Positions 8,310-19,263 of a DNA stretch of 33,339 nt are shown in pieces. The translations under genes were made by a program, and so were the position numbers. The DNA lies in assembly GCA_015494295.1 (NCBI GenBank), contig WGBO01000067.1:1-33339 (forward strand), written 5' to 3'. Positions within the stretch are counted from its first letter, which is position 1. Every line of letters starts with the position of its first letter. The DNA is from Gammaproteobacteria bacterium (GTDB taxonomy: Bacteria > Pseudomonadota > Gammaproteobacteria > DSM-19610). The notes under the pieces were generated by a model. That model searched no databases. It was not told the DNA's origin and worked only from the letters and a program-made list of their open reading frames with translations.

Positions 8310-10346
8310 TCAGGCCGCGAGCCCGCTGTGGCGCAGCAGGGCCTGGATGTCCGGGTCGCGGCCACGGAACGCGCGGTACAGCTCCATGGGATCGGCCGAA
8401 CCGCCAGCTTCGAGTATGTTTTCCAGGAAACGCCGGCCGGCGGCGGCGTCGAACACACCGCTTTCCTCGAACAGGGAAAAGGCGTCGGCGGACAACACCT
8501 CGGCCCACTTGTAGCTGTAATAGCCAGCCGCGTAGCCGCCGCCGAAGATGTGCGCGAAACCGTGCGCGAAGCGGTTGAAGTCCGCTACCGGCACCACCGA
8601 GACCTGTTCGCGCACCTCGCGCAGGATGTCGTCGATACGGCCGCCCCGCGCCGGGTCGTATTCCGCGTGCAGGCGCATGTCGAACAGGGCAAACTCCAGT
8701 TGCCGCACCATCTGCATGGCGGACTGGAAGTTGCGGGCGCCGCGTAGCCGCTCGAACAGCTCGTCAGGCAGGGGTTCGCCAGTGTCGACGTGGGACGAGA
8801 TCATGTCCAGCGGTTCGCGTTCCCAGCACCAGTTTTCCATGAACTGGCTGGGCAGCTCTACGGCGTCCCAGGCGACGCCGTTGATGCCGGACACGCTCGG
8901 GTAGTCGACCCGCGTCAGCATGTGGTGCAGGCCGTGGCCGAACTCGTGGAACAGGGTGGTGACCTCATCGTGGGTGAGCAGCGCGGGGCGGTCACCGATG
9001 GGCGGCGAGAAGTTGCAGGTCAGGTAGGCGGTGGCGACCTGTCGCTGTGACCCGATGTGCAGGCGTGAGGCGCAGTCGTCCATCCAGGCGCCGCCGCGCT
9101 TGTTGGCGCGCGCGTACAGGTCGAGGTAGAAGCGGCCGCGCAGCGAGCCGCCAGCGTCCCGTATCTCGAAGAAGCGCACCTCCGGGTGCCACACCGGCAC
9201 CCCGTCGCGCTCGCGGATGCGGACACCGTACAGGCGCTCCACCACCGCGAACATGCCCTCGATGACGCGGCTGTCGGGGAACCAGGGCTTGAGCATGTCC
9301 TGCGAAAGATCGTGGCGCTGCTTGCGCAGTTTCTCCGACCAGTAGGGGACGTCCCAGGCCTGCATCCCGGCGTTGAATCCCTGCTCGCGGGCAAACTCGC
9401 GCAGCGCGCGCATGTCCTCGCGGGCCGCCTCCACCGAATGACCGGCGAGGTCTTCGAGGAATTGCAGCACCTGTTGGGGGGACTCCGCCATCTTGGTCGC
9501 CAGCGAGTACTCGGCGTAGTTGTCGAAACCCAGCAGGCGCGCGGACTCGTGGCGCAGCGCGAGGATTTCCTCCATCACCGGGCCGTTGTCCCAGCGTCCG
9601 GCGTTGGGGCCGGCGTCGGAGGCGCGGGTGATGTAGGCGGTATAGACTTCCTCGCGCAGGGCGCGGTCGTCGGCGTAGGCCAGCACCGGAAAGTAGGACG
9701 GAAAATCGAGCGTGAACAGCCAGCCGTCCAGGCGCTTTTCGGCCGCATTCTGGCGCGCCAGGTCGCGGGCCGAGTCGGGCAGGCCGGCCAGCGAGGCTTC
9801 GTCGGTGACGTGCTTCTGCCAGCCGTTGGTGGCGTCGAGCAGGTTTTCCTGGAACCGCGACTGGAGCTCCGACAGGCGTTGCTGGATGTCGCGGAAGCGC
9901 GCCTGCCCGGCCTCGTCGAGTTCGATGCCCGAGAGCCGGAAGTCGCGCAGCCGGTGGCGGACCGACTGCCGCTGCGCCGCGTCCAGGCGCGCGAAGTCCG
10001 GGCTTTCGGCGATGTCCCTGACGGCGCGGTACAGGCCCTTGTGCTGGCCCAGCCGGGTTTCGAAGGCGCTCAGTTCGGGCAGGCAGGCATTATAGGCTTC
10101 GCGCAGGGCGTCGCTGTTCATCACCGCGTTCAGGTGGCTCACCGGCGACCACACCCGGTGCAGGCGGTTGAGCGCCAGTTCCAGCGGCGCCAGGGTGTTT
10201 TCCCAGGTGAAGGGCGGGCCGGCCGCAAGCAGCTTTTCGATGTCTTCCTTCACTTCGCCCAGTACCTGCCTGACGGCGGGTACCACGTGTTCCGCCTCGA
10301 TACGGTCGAAGGCGGGAAGATCGTCCAGTTCCAGTAAGGGATTCAT
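8310..10346 (-). CDS. prlC: Oligopeptidase A (M3 family zinc metallopeptidase)
   Basis: Cytoplasmic thimet-family oligopeptidase that degrades short peptides, including cleaved signal peptides. From the chosen ATG the protein is 678 residues, matching E. coli PrlC (about 680). The N-terminus MNPLLELDDLPAFDRIEAEHV is family-like. The zinc site HEFGH (in TLFHEFGHGLHHML) and the downstream substrate-binding region FGGGYAAGYYSYKWAEVLSADAF (quoted in part: GYAAGYYSYKWAEV) are intact. A further 47 in-frame codons upstream run into the divergent gor promoter region and look non-coding, so 10346 is preferred. Its start is only 56 bases from the divergently oriented gor, so the two share a compact control region. 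Confidence 0.96.
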   Translation of the reverse strand: MNPLLELDDLPAFDRIEAEHVVPAVRQVLGEVKEDIEKLLAAGPPFTWENTLAPLELALNRLHRVWSPVSHLNAVMNSDALREAYNACLPELSAFETRLGQHKGLYRAVRDIAESPDFARLDAAQRQSVRHRLRDFRLSGIELDEAGQARFRDIQQRLSELQSRFQENLLDATNGWQKHVTDEASLAGLPDSARDLARQNAAEKRLDGWLFTLDFPSYFPVLAYADDRALREEVYTAYITRASDAGPNAGRWDNGPVMEEILALRHESARLLGFDNYAEYSLATKMAESPQQVLQFLEDLAGHSVEAAREDMRALREFAREQGFNAGMQAWDVPYWSEKLRKQRHDLSQDMLKPWFPDSRVIEGMFAVVERLYGVRIRERDGVPVWHPEVRFFEIRDAGGSLRGRFYLDLYARANKRGGAWMDDCASRLHIGSQRQVATAYLTCNFSPPIGDRPALLTHDEVTTLFHEFGHGLHHMLTRVDYPSVSGINGVAWDAVELPSQFMENWCWEREPLDMISSHVDTGEPLPDELFERLRGARNFQSAMQMVRQLEFALFDMRLHAEYDPARGGRIDDILREVREQVSVVPVADFNRFAHGFAHIFGGGYAAGYYSYKWAEVLSADAFSLFEESGVFDAAAGRRFLENILEAGGSADPMELYRAFRGRDPDIQALLRHSGLAA

Positions 10347-10375
10347 GTCGTCTCGTCGGCTTTCCAGTAGAATGC

Positions 10376-10398
10376 CACCCCTGATCAACAGCGGGGTG
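10376..10398 (+). promoter_or_regulatory. Hairpin in the short gor leader covering the ribosome-binding site
   Basis: CACCCC at 10376-10381 pairs with GGGGTG at 10393-10398. The right arm is the only purine-rich Shine-Dalgarno candidate, a few bases before the gor ATG at 10403. A possible -10 box, TAGAAT, is at 10368-10373, but no good -35 was found. If transcription starts at or before this hairpin, the ribosome site would be partly masked. Confidence 0.3.
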
Positions 10399-10402
10399 TG
10401 CG

Positions 10403-11752
10403 ATGAGCCAGCATTATGACCTGATTGCAATCGGTGGTGGTAGCGGCGGACTGTCGGTGGCCGAACGGGCGGCGCGTTATGGCGCACGTTGCGCGGTGGT
10501 GGAACGCGGTCGGCTCGGCGGCACCTGCGTCAATGTCGGCTGCGTGCCCAAGAAAGTCATGTGGTTCGCCGCCAGCATCGCACACACGCTGCACGATGCT
10601 CCGCACTACGGGTTTTCGATCGGCGACAGCGGTTTCGACTGGGCGAAACTGAAGGCGGCGCGCGATGCCTACGTGCACGGCATCAACGACTGGTACCACA
10701 CCTACCTGGCCGACTCGAACATCGACGAGATAGTCGGCAGCGCCCGCTTCGTCGATGCCCATACCCTGGAAGTGGCCGGCAAGCGCTACACCGCCGACCA
10801 CATCGTGATCGCGCCCGGCGGCGCCCCCAGCGTGCCGGACACACCGGGAGTCGAACTCGGCATCACCTCCGACGGCTTCTTCGAGCTGGAAGACCTGCCG
10901 CGCCGCGTGGCGGTGGTGGGTTCCGGTTACATTGCCGTGGAACTGGCGGGCATGCTCAATGCGCTCGGCGCGGATGTCACCATGCTGCTGCGCCGCGAGC
11001 ATCTGCTGCGCGAGTTCGACGCCATGTTGCGTGAAAACCTGATGGAGGAAATGCTGGGCGATGGCATCGACATCCTGGCCCGCACCCAGGTCAGGGAAGT
11101 CTGTCGCGCCGACGACGGCACGCTCACCATCGAGTGCGAGAACGGTCAGCGGCTGGAGGGTTTCGACGAACTGATCTGGGCCATCGGGCGGTATCCGCTG
11201 AGTGGCGACCTCGACCTGGAACAGGCCGGCGTCGAAGTCGACGCCAACGGTTACATTCCCACCGACAAGTTTCAGAACACCAATGTCCCCGGCGTCTACG
11301 CCATTGGCGACGTGACCGGGCGCGCGCAGCTCACCCCGGTCGCCATCGCCGCCGGCCGCCGGCTGGGCGACCGCCTGTTCGGTGGCATGAGTGACCGCTA
11401 CCTGCCGTACGAGAACATTGCCACCGTGGTGTTCAGCCATCCCCCCATCGGAACGGTTGGTCTCACCGAAAGTGTCGCACGCGACCAGCACGGCGACGCT
11501 GTCAAGGTCTACCAGACCCGTTTCACCGCCATGTACAACGCCCTGACCGAGCGCAAGCAGAAGACCGCCATGAAACTGGTGACGGTCGGCGCGCAGGAGC
11601 GCGTGGTCGGCTGTCACGTCATCGGTCCCGGCGCCGACGAAATGATGCAGGGCTTCGCCGTCGCTATCCGCATGGGTGCCACCAAGCAAGATCTCGACGA
11701 TACCATCGCCATTCACCCCACCAGCGCCGAAGAACTCGTCACCATGCGCTAA
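10403..11752 (+). CDS. gor: Glutathione-disulfide reductase
   Basis: NADPH- and FAD-dependent flavoprotein that regenerates reduced glutathione; 449 residues, the usual length. It has the FAD dinucleotide fold at the N-terminus ([17 protein letters not shown], 8-24) and the redox-active disulfide C42/C47 in [13 protein letters not shown]. The second Rossmann fold ([13 protein letters not shown]) is followed by basic residues in [12 protein letters not shown], as expected for NADPH. A second FAD motif is seen in [18 protein letters not shown], and the C-terminal catalytic histidine lies in [14 protein letters not shown]. It is divergent from prlC, and aroE converges on it 20 bases past the stop. 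In a sulfur-oxidizing host it may also serve glutathione persulfide chemistry, but that is inference. Confidence 0.96.
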   Translation: MSQHYDLIAIGGGSGGLSVAERAARYGARCAVVERGRLGGTCVNVGCVPKKVMWFAASIAHTLHDAPHYGFSIGDSGFDWAKLKAARDAYVHGINDWYHTYLADSNIDEIVGSARFVDAHTLEVAGKRYTADHIVIAPGGAPSVPDTPGVELGITSDGFFELEDLPRRVAVVGSGYIAVELAGMLNALGADVTMLLRREHLLREFDAMLRENLMEEMLGDGIDILARTQVREVCRADDGTLTIECENGQRLEGFDELIWAIGRYPLSGDLDLEQAGVEVDANGYIPTDKFQNTNVPGVYAIGDVTGRAQLTPVAIAAGRRLGDRLFGGMSDRYLPYENIATVVFSHPPIGTVGLTESVARDQHGDAVKVYQTRFTAMYNALTERKQKTAMKLVTVGAQERVVGCHVIGPGADEMMQGFAVAIRMGATKQDLDDTIAIHPTSAEELVTMR

Positions 11753-11772
11753 CCCGTCCCCTTTTTGGGGGA

Positions 11773-13679
<1,907 letters not shown>

Positions 13680-13699
13680 CTATTGTCGCGGAGCGAGGT

Positions 13700-14257
13700 A
13701 TGCAGGCACCCGGATCCCTGTCACGGCTGTTGTCGGACGACGAACTGTCGCTGGCCGACTGGTACGGCGAGCCCCTGCCGGCGGACCTGGCGGACGCTTG
13801 GGCGGAACGCCTGCAACGGCCGCCATCGCGCGCCCGCCCGGACGCGGCACGTGCCTTCCGCGAGCGCCTGGCGGAACTGGTGGCGCGCTACTGGTCGGGG
13901 CGCGACGCGGCGATGAGCTACCGCAGCCTGGCTGTGGCCGCGGAGCCGGGCTTCGAACGGGCGCTGCTGGAACTTTGTTACGGGCAATTGCTGCTGGCGC
14001 GCAAGCTGGCGGCGGCGAGCGGCCACCTGGAACGTGGTTTTGCGCTGGCGGCCCACCTGCTGGCGCCGGACGACTATTTCCGCGTCATGAAGCGGCACCA
14101 TACCCTGTCGGTGCTGGTGTTGTCGGACCGGCCCGCCGAGCCTTGCGGCCTGCAGGCCCTGTTGCGGGAAGCGCGTGTCATCGAGCGCCTGCTCGGCCCC
14201 GGCGCGCGCGGCATTTCCGGGCCGCCGCGCGGCCACCGCCAGGACACGCTCGGCTAG
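13700..14257 (+). CDS. Uncharacterised 185-residue alpha-helical protein
   Basis: I do not recognise a family. The predicted protein is rich in Ala, Leu, Arg and Glu, without a signal peptide, membrane helix or cysteine motif, and looks like a compact helical cytoplasmic protein (for example RAFRERLAELVARYW and RALLELCYGQLLLARKLAA). The ATG at 13700 follows a GGAGCGAGG purine run; a GTG 36 bases upstream in frame is an alternative. It is divergent from hemB, with 86 bases between the starts, and a GC-rich hairpin with a short T-run follows the stop. Base composition matches the neighbours. The overlapping +1-frame reading (13666 onward) is a shadow with poor composition. A real gene is likely but not proven. 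Confidence 0.6.
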   Translation: MQAPGSLSRLLSDDELSLADWYGEPLPADLADAWAERLQRPPSRARPDAARAFRERLAELVARYWSGRDAAMSYRSLAVAAEPGFERALLELCYGQLLLARKLAAASGHLERGFALAAHLLAPDDYFRVMKRHHTLSVLVLSDRPAEPCGLQALLREARVIERLLGPGARGISGPPRGHRQDTLG

Positions 14258-14259
14258 CG

Positions 14260-14281
14260 CCGGCCATCGGCCGGGAATTTT
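14260..14281 (+). terminator. Intrinsic terminator after the 185-residue gene
   Basis: CCGGCC at 14260-14265 pairs with GGCCGG at 14269-14274 around an ATC loop, followed by GAATTTT. It starts two bases after the stop codon on the plus strand. Confidence 0.55.
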
Positions 14282-14344
14282 ACCGCTATTTTTCCGTCAA
14301 ACCGTCAGGAAGCCGGCATTTTCCGGCCGCGCGGGACGTAACGC

Positions 14345-14378
14345 TGACCACATGCCATGGCCTGCCCCCAGCTGGTCA
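14345..14378 (+). promoter_or_regulatory. Inverted repeat upstream of the sigma-54 promoter (possible enhancer site)
   Basis: TGACCA at 14345-14350 and TGGTCA at 14373-14378 form a perfect six-base dyad with a 22-bp spacer. Its centre lies about 90 bp before the predicted start of the small RNA, a normal distance for an enhancer-binding protein of sigma-54 promoters. No specific activator can be named: the arms do not match the NtrC consensus. It could also be a chance dyad. Confidence 0.35.
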
Positions 14379-14425
14379 ATCCCAAGCGATTGTAAAATCA
14401 GCAAATGCAAAGGTTCTGTCAAAGC

Positions 14426-14441
14426 TGGCACTACACTTGCA
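14426..14441 (+). promoter_or_regulatory. Sigma-54 (-24/-12) promoter
   Basis: TGGCACTACACTTGCA matches the sigma-54 consensus TGGCAC-N5-TTGCA. The invariant GG (14427-14428) and GC (14439-14440) are separated by exactly ten bases. The predicted transcription start is near 14452, pointing into the GGA-hairpin segment and its terminators. Sigma-54 promoters need an activating ATPase, consistent with the dyad found upstream. Confidence 0.75.
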
Positions 14442-14631
14442 TCATGTGTTGGCAAGGAACGGGAACCGGTAGCCAGGGAATGGCTAAAGATTTCGCCGGG
14501 CCGACCGATACAGGGAACAAGGTCGGCGAATCCCGATCCATGGATGGAACTTGATTTGGACTGCGCCTTCCAAGGGATTGAAGGTGCACTCCAAACGAGA
14601 CGATTTCATTGTTGTGTGACTGACTCCTCCG

Positions 14632-14649
14632 ACGCTGAAAAGCGTTTTT
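14632..14649 (+). terminator. First of two tandem intrinsic terminators of the small RNA
   Basis: ACGCT-GAAA-AGCGT (14632-14645), a stable GNRA-capped hairpin, is followed by TTTT. It lies directly before a stronger terminator in the same direction. Confidence 0.6.
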
Positions 14650-14651
14650 CA

Positions 14652-14678
14652 CCCCACCACCCCGGTGGGGTTTTTTTT
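14652..14678 (+). terminator. Strong Rho-independent terminator of the small RNA
   Basis: CCCCACC at 14652-14658 pairs with GGTGGGG at 14664-14670 around an ACCCC loop, followed by eight T residues (14671-14678). The U-tract is only on the plus strand, so it ends the small RNA rather than the minus-strand rubredoxin gene that faces it. Confidence 0.9.
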
Positions 14679-14694
14679 GTCCGCCGGATGCGCC

Positions 14695-14862
14695 TCAGCC
14701 GACCTCCACCATCTCGAAATCGGCCTTGGAGACACCGCATTCCGGGCATTCCCAGTCTTCGGGCACGTCTTCCCAGCGGGTGCCGGGGGCGATGCCATCG
14801 TCCGGCCAGCCTTCCGCCTCGTCGTAGATGAAGCCGCAGATCAGGCATTCCCATTTCTTCAT
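14695..14862 (-). CDS. Rubredoxin
   Basis: A 55-residue one-iron electron carrier. The four cysteines that bind iron are C6 and C9 (CLICG) and C39 and C42 (CPECG), with the family features [11 protein letters not shown] and [18 protein letters not shown]. Such small rubredoxins pass single electrons in the cytoplasm, for example to oxidative-stress enzymes or hydroxylases; the partner is not in view. The ATG has an AGGAA ribosome site about 7-11 nt upstream. It is the last gene of a minus-strand run after hemF (41-base gap). A long reading frame extending upstream through hemF is a shadow. It converges on the small-RNA terminator. Confidence 0.96.
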   Translation of the reverse strand: MKKWECLICGFIYDEAEGWPDDGIAPGTRWEDVPEDWECPECGVSKADFEMVEVG

Positions 14863-14903
14863 ATCCGGTTCCTTGTTGTCGATGGTTACGCGCGGCGGGG
14901 TGT

Positions 14904-16398
<1,495 letters not shown>

Positions 16399-16402
<4 letters not shown>

Positions 16403-18711
16403 TCGGCGTTACTGGTTTCTTCTTCGGCCTCGTCCTGCTCGAAGGGCTCGGCGAAGGAGCAGTCCTGCTGCGGGCAGACGCGCTCGGTGCCGCGTTTCTT
16501 GGTGGTCTTGATGGTCAGGATCGGCCAGTCGCACTTGGGGCACGGGCCTTCCACCGGCTCGTTCCACACCGCGTAGTCGCAGTCCGGGTAGGTGGAGCAG
16601 GAATAGAAGATCTTGCCGCGCCGCGACTTGCGCTTGAGCATGCTGCCCTTGTTGCACTTCGGGCAGGTGACGCCGGTGTCCTCGGGTTTTTCCAGCGGTT
16701 CGATGAACTTGCACTTCGGGTAGCTGGAGCAGCCGATGAACTTGCCGTAACGGCCGCTGCGGATGATCAGCGGCGAGTCGCATTCCGGGCAGCTACGGCC
16801 CTCGATCACTTCCGGTTCGGTGCTCTCGCCGTCCTCGCCTAGGTTGCGGGTGTAGTCGCAGTCGGGGTAGCCGCTGCAACCGACGAAGCGGCCGCGACGG
16901 CCCAGGCGGATGTTCAGCGGCTTGCCGCACTTGGGGCAGTCCTCGCCCAGCGGCTCGGTGGTGACCTCGCTGCGCGACACGCTTTCTTCCTTGTCCTTGA
17001 CCAGTTCCTTGAACGGGTACCAGAATTCCTTCAGCAGCGGGATCCATTCCTTCTCGCCGCGCGACACGGCGTCCAGTTCGTCTTCCAGGCGCGCGGTAAA
17101 GTCGTAGTCGACATACTTGGTGAAGTGCCTGGTCAGGAAATTGCTGACGATGCGGCCCACGTCGGTGGGCTGGAAGCGCTTCTTCTCCAGCGTCACGTAC
17201 TCGCGCTGCTGCAGCGTGGAGATGATGGTGGCGTAGGTCGACGGACGTCCGATGCCGTGTTCCTCCAGCGTCTTCACCAGGCTGGCCTCGCTGTAGCGCG
17301 GCGGCGGTTCGGTGAAGTGCTGCTCCGGGCGGATCTTCTTCAGGTCCACCGTGTCGCCCTTCTCCAGCGGCGGCAGGCGGTTTTCATCGCCACCGCCCTT
17401 GCGCGCGTCGTCCACGCCTTCCTCGTACACCGCCATGAAGCCGGGGTCGGCCACGGTGGAACCGGTGGAGCGCAGCACATTGCCGTCCCCCACCGCGAAG
17501 TCCACGCCCACGGTGTGGATGGTGGCGTGGGTCATCTGGCAGGCCAGGGTACGCTTCCAGATCAGGTTGTAGAGCTTGTACTGGTCGGAACTCAGGTGTT
17601 TCCTGATCTCCTCGGGGATGTTTCTCGCCGAGGTGGGGCGGATCGCCTCGTGGGCTTCCTGCGCGTTCTTGGCCTTGGTCTTGAAGTGGCGCGGCTTGTC
17701 CGGCAGCGCCTTCTTGCCGTAGCGTTCGGCGATCAGTTCGCGCAACTCGTCCAGCGCCTCGTTGGCGAGGTTCACCGAGTCGGTACGCATGTAGGTGATC
17801 AGACCCACAGCGCCCTCGCCGATGTCGATGCCTTCATACAACTGCTGCGCCACGGTCATGGTGCGCTTGGTGGTGAAACCGAGCTTGCGCGAGGCTTCCT
17901 GTTGCAGCGTGGAGGTGGTGAACGGGGCCGCCGGGTTGCGCTTGCGCTGTTTCTTCTCGATGGCGCTGACGGTCAGCTTGCCCTGTGCCGCTTCCAGCAG
18001 CTCCTTCTCGGCCTCGCGGGCGGGCTTTTCCTTGCTGATCGAGAACTGGGTGAGTTTCTTGCCGTGCAGGTGCGTGAGCCTGGCGGTGAAGCCCTGGCTG
18101 TCCTTTTCCAGGTCGGCCTCGATGGTCCAGTACTCGCGCGGCTTGAACTTTTCGATCTCTTCCTCGCGCTCGACGATCATGCGCAGCGCCGGGCTCTGCA
18201 CGCGCCCGGCGGACAGGCCGCGGCGAATTTTTTTCCACAGCAGCGGCGACAGGTTGAAGCCGACCAGATAATCCAGCGCGCGGCGCGCCTGCTGGGCGTT
18301 GACCATGTCGGTGGAGAGTTCGCGCGGGTGTTCGACCGCCTCGTTGATGGCGCGCTTGGTGATCTCGTGGAACACCACGCGGTGCGCTTCCTTGTCCTTG
18401 AGCGCGCCGCGCTCGCGGAGCAGTTCCAGCAGGTGCCAGGAAATCGCCTCGCCCTCGCGATCCGGGTCAGTCGCGAGGTACAGGGCGTCGGCCTTCTTCA
18501 GCGCCTTGACGATGGCGTCCACGTGGCGCGCGTTGCGCTCGATGACCTGGTACTTCATGGCGAAATCCTCCTCGGGCTTCACCGCGCCCTCCTTGGGCAC
18601 CAGGTCGCGGACATGACCGTACGAGGCCAGGACTTCGAAGCCCTTGCCGAGGTATTTCTTGATGGTTTTCGCCTTGGCCGGCGATTCCACGATGACGAGG
18701 TTTTTACTCAT
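16399..18711 (-). CDS. topA: DNA topoisomerase I (type IA) with four C-terminal zinc ribbons
   Basis: Relaxes negatively supercoiled DNA by single-strand passage. 770 residues. The Toprim domain starts at the N-terminus (LVIVESPAKAKTI) and has the metal motif DPDREGE at 82-88. The catalytic tyrosine is Y307 in GLITYMRTDSVNL. The C-terminus carries four successive topoisomerase zinc ribbons, three of the CPxC...CxxYPxC type (CPKCGKPLNIRLGRRG with SGYPDCDY, CPECDSPL with SSYPKCKF, CPKCNKGS with STYPDCDY) and a final CPKCDWP...CPQQDC. This is shorter than the E. coli enzyme (865). It opens the topA-tsaC-hemF-rubredoxin run and lies downstream of the smg terminator. Confidence 0.97.
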
Positions 18712-18724
18712 AGCCTGTATAGCT

Positions 18725-18748
18725 AAAAAGCCGCACAGTGTGCGGCTT
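18725..18748 (-). terminator. Intrinsic terminator after smg
   Basis: On the minus strand AAGCCGCAC-ACT-GTGCGGCTT (18748 to 18728) forms a perfect 9-bp stem with a 3-nt loop, running straight into a T-run ending at 18725. It separates smg from topA. The topA promoter must overlap or precede it, or topA depends on read-through. Confidence 0.8.
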
Positions 18749-18774
18749 GGTGCTGAATTCGTATGTCCTTTTGC

Positions 18775-19254
18775 CTAGTGCAGGTAGCCGCCCGGCACGC
18801 TGTCGAACACCAGATCCTCCATCCAGGCGTAGGCCGCCTCGGCGCCTGGCTGGTTGAACAACACCATCAGAATCACCCACTTGAGCTGGCCGATGTCGAA
18901 ATCGTCGGTTTCCAGCGCCATGGCGCGTTCGATGGCGCGTTCGCGCGAATCCGGCGGCAGAATGCCCATCTGTTCCAGGAACAGCAGGAAACCGCGGCAT
19001 TCGGTGTCGAGTCGTTCGCACTCGCGGTCCGAGAAGATGCGGATGGCGTTTTCGGTCTGTGGCGACTGGATTTGGTGTTCCTGCACCGCCAGCCCCTCGA
19101 GCCATTCGAAGGCCTGGTTGATTTCCGGCGACGGGAATCCGGCTTCCACCAGTTCCGTGTGCAGGGATTCGCGATCCGGACTCAGATCGGTTTCTTCGTC
19201 CATGTAATAGTGCTCGAACAGATACATCAGCACGTCAAACATATTTTCTTTCAT
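18775..19254 (-). CDS. smg: Smg family protein (DUF494)
   Basis: 159-residue acidic, helical cytoplasmic protein with the family start MKENMFDVLMYLFEHYY and family segments GFPSPEINQAFEWLEGL, FLLFLEQMGILPP, RERAIERAMAL and LKWVILMVLFNQPG (each quoted in part). Smg is found between dprA and topA in many gamma- and betaproteobacteria, exactly as here. Its molecular role is not established in what I can recall with confidence. The start lies nine bases after the dprA stop, so dprA and smg share a transcript, which ends at the terminator before topA. Confidence 0.95.
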   Translation of the reverse strand: MKENMFDVLMYLFEHYYMDEETDLSPDRESLHTELVEAGFPSPEINQAFEWLEGLAVQEHQIQSPQTENAIRIFSDRECERLDTECRGFLLFLEQMGILPPDSRERAIERAMALETDDFDIGQLKWVILMVLFNQPGAEAAYAWMEDLVFDSVPGGYLH

Positions 19255-19263
19255 TTCAGGCCT

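Larger units (their letters stand above)
14452..14678 (+). ncRNA. Predicted CsrB/RsmZ-like small RNA that would bind CsrA/RsmA
   Basis: This stretch of about 227 nt has no plausible ORF but has its own promoter and tandem terminators. Eight GGA triplets occur between 14456 and 14577. Four sit in hairpin loops: TAGCCA-GGGAA-TGGCTA (14470-14486, perfect 6-bp stem); a 7-bp stem GCCGACC/GGTCGGC (14500-14506 and 14521-14527) whose loop contains ATACAGGGAACA; TCCA-TGGA-TGGA (14537-14548, short); and a 9-bp stem with one G-U pair (14562-14570 and 14580-14588) with loop CAAGGGATT. The second loop matches the first nine positions of the CsrA SELEX consensus RUACARGGAUGU. Repeated loop GGA motifs are the hallmark of CsrB, CsrC, RsmX/Y/Z RNAs, which sequester the translational regulator CsrA/RsmA. 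It is distinct from CrcZ (no CA-rich Hfq/Crc motifs) and Qrr. Function is inferred from structure only. Confidence 0.72.

Noticed and set aside
14330..14430. GacA-type upstream activating sequence for the small RNA
   Set aside because: No TGTAAG-N6-CTTACA-like palindrome was found; only the TGACCA/TGGTCA dyad is present.
14431..14652. 73-codon minus-strand frame across the small-RNA region
   Set aside because: It has no ribosome site or domain, runs against both terminators and the sigma-54 promoter, and overlaps the conserved-looking hairpins.
14452..14678. CrcZ- or Qrr-type sigma-54 RNA
   Set aside because: Repeated CA-rich Hfq/Crc motifs (CrcZ) and the conserved Qrr core are not seen; loop GGA motifs point to the Csr/Rsm class instead.
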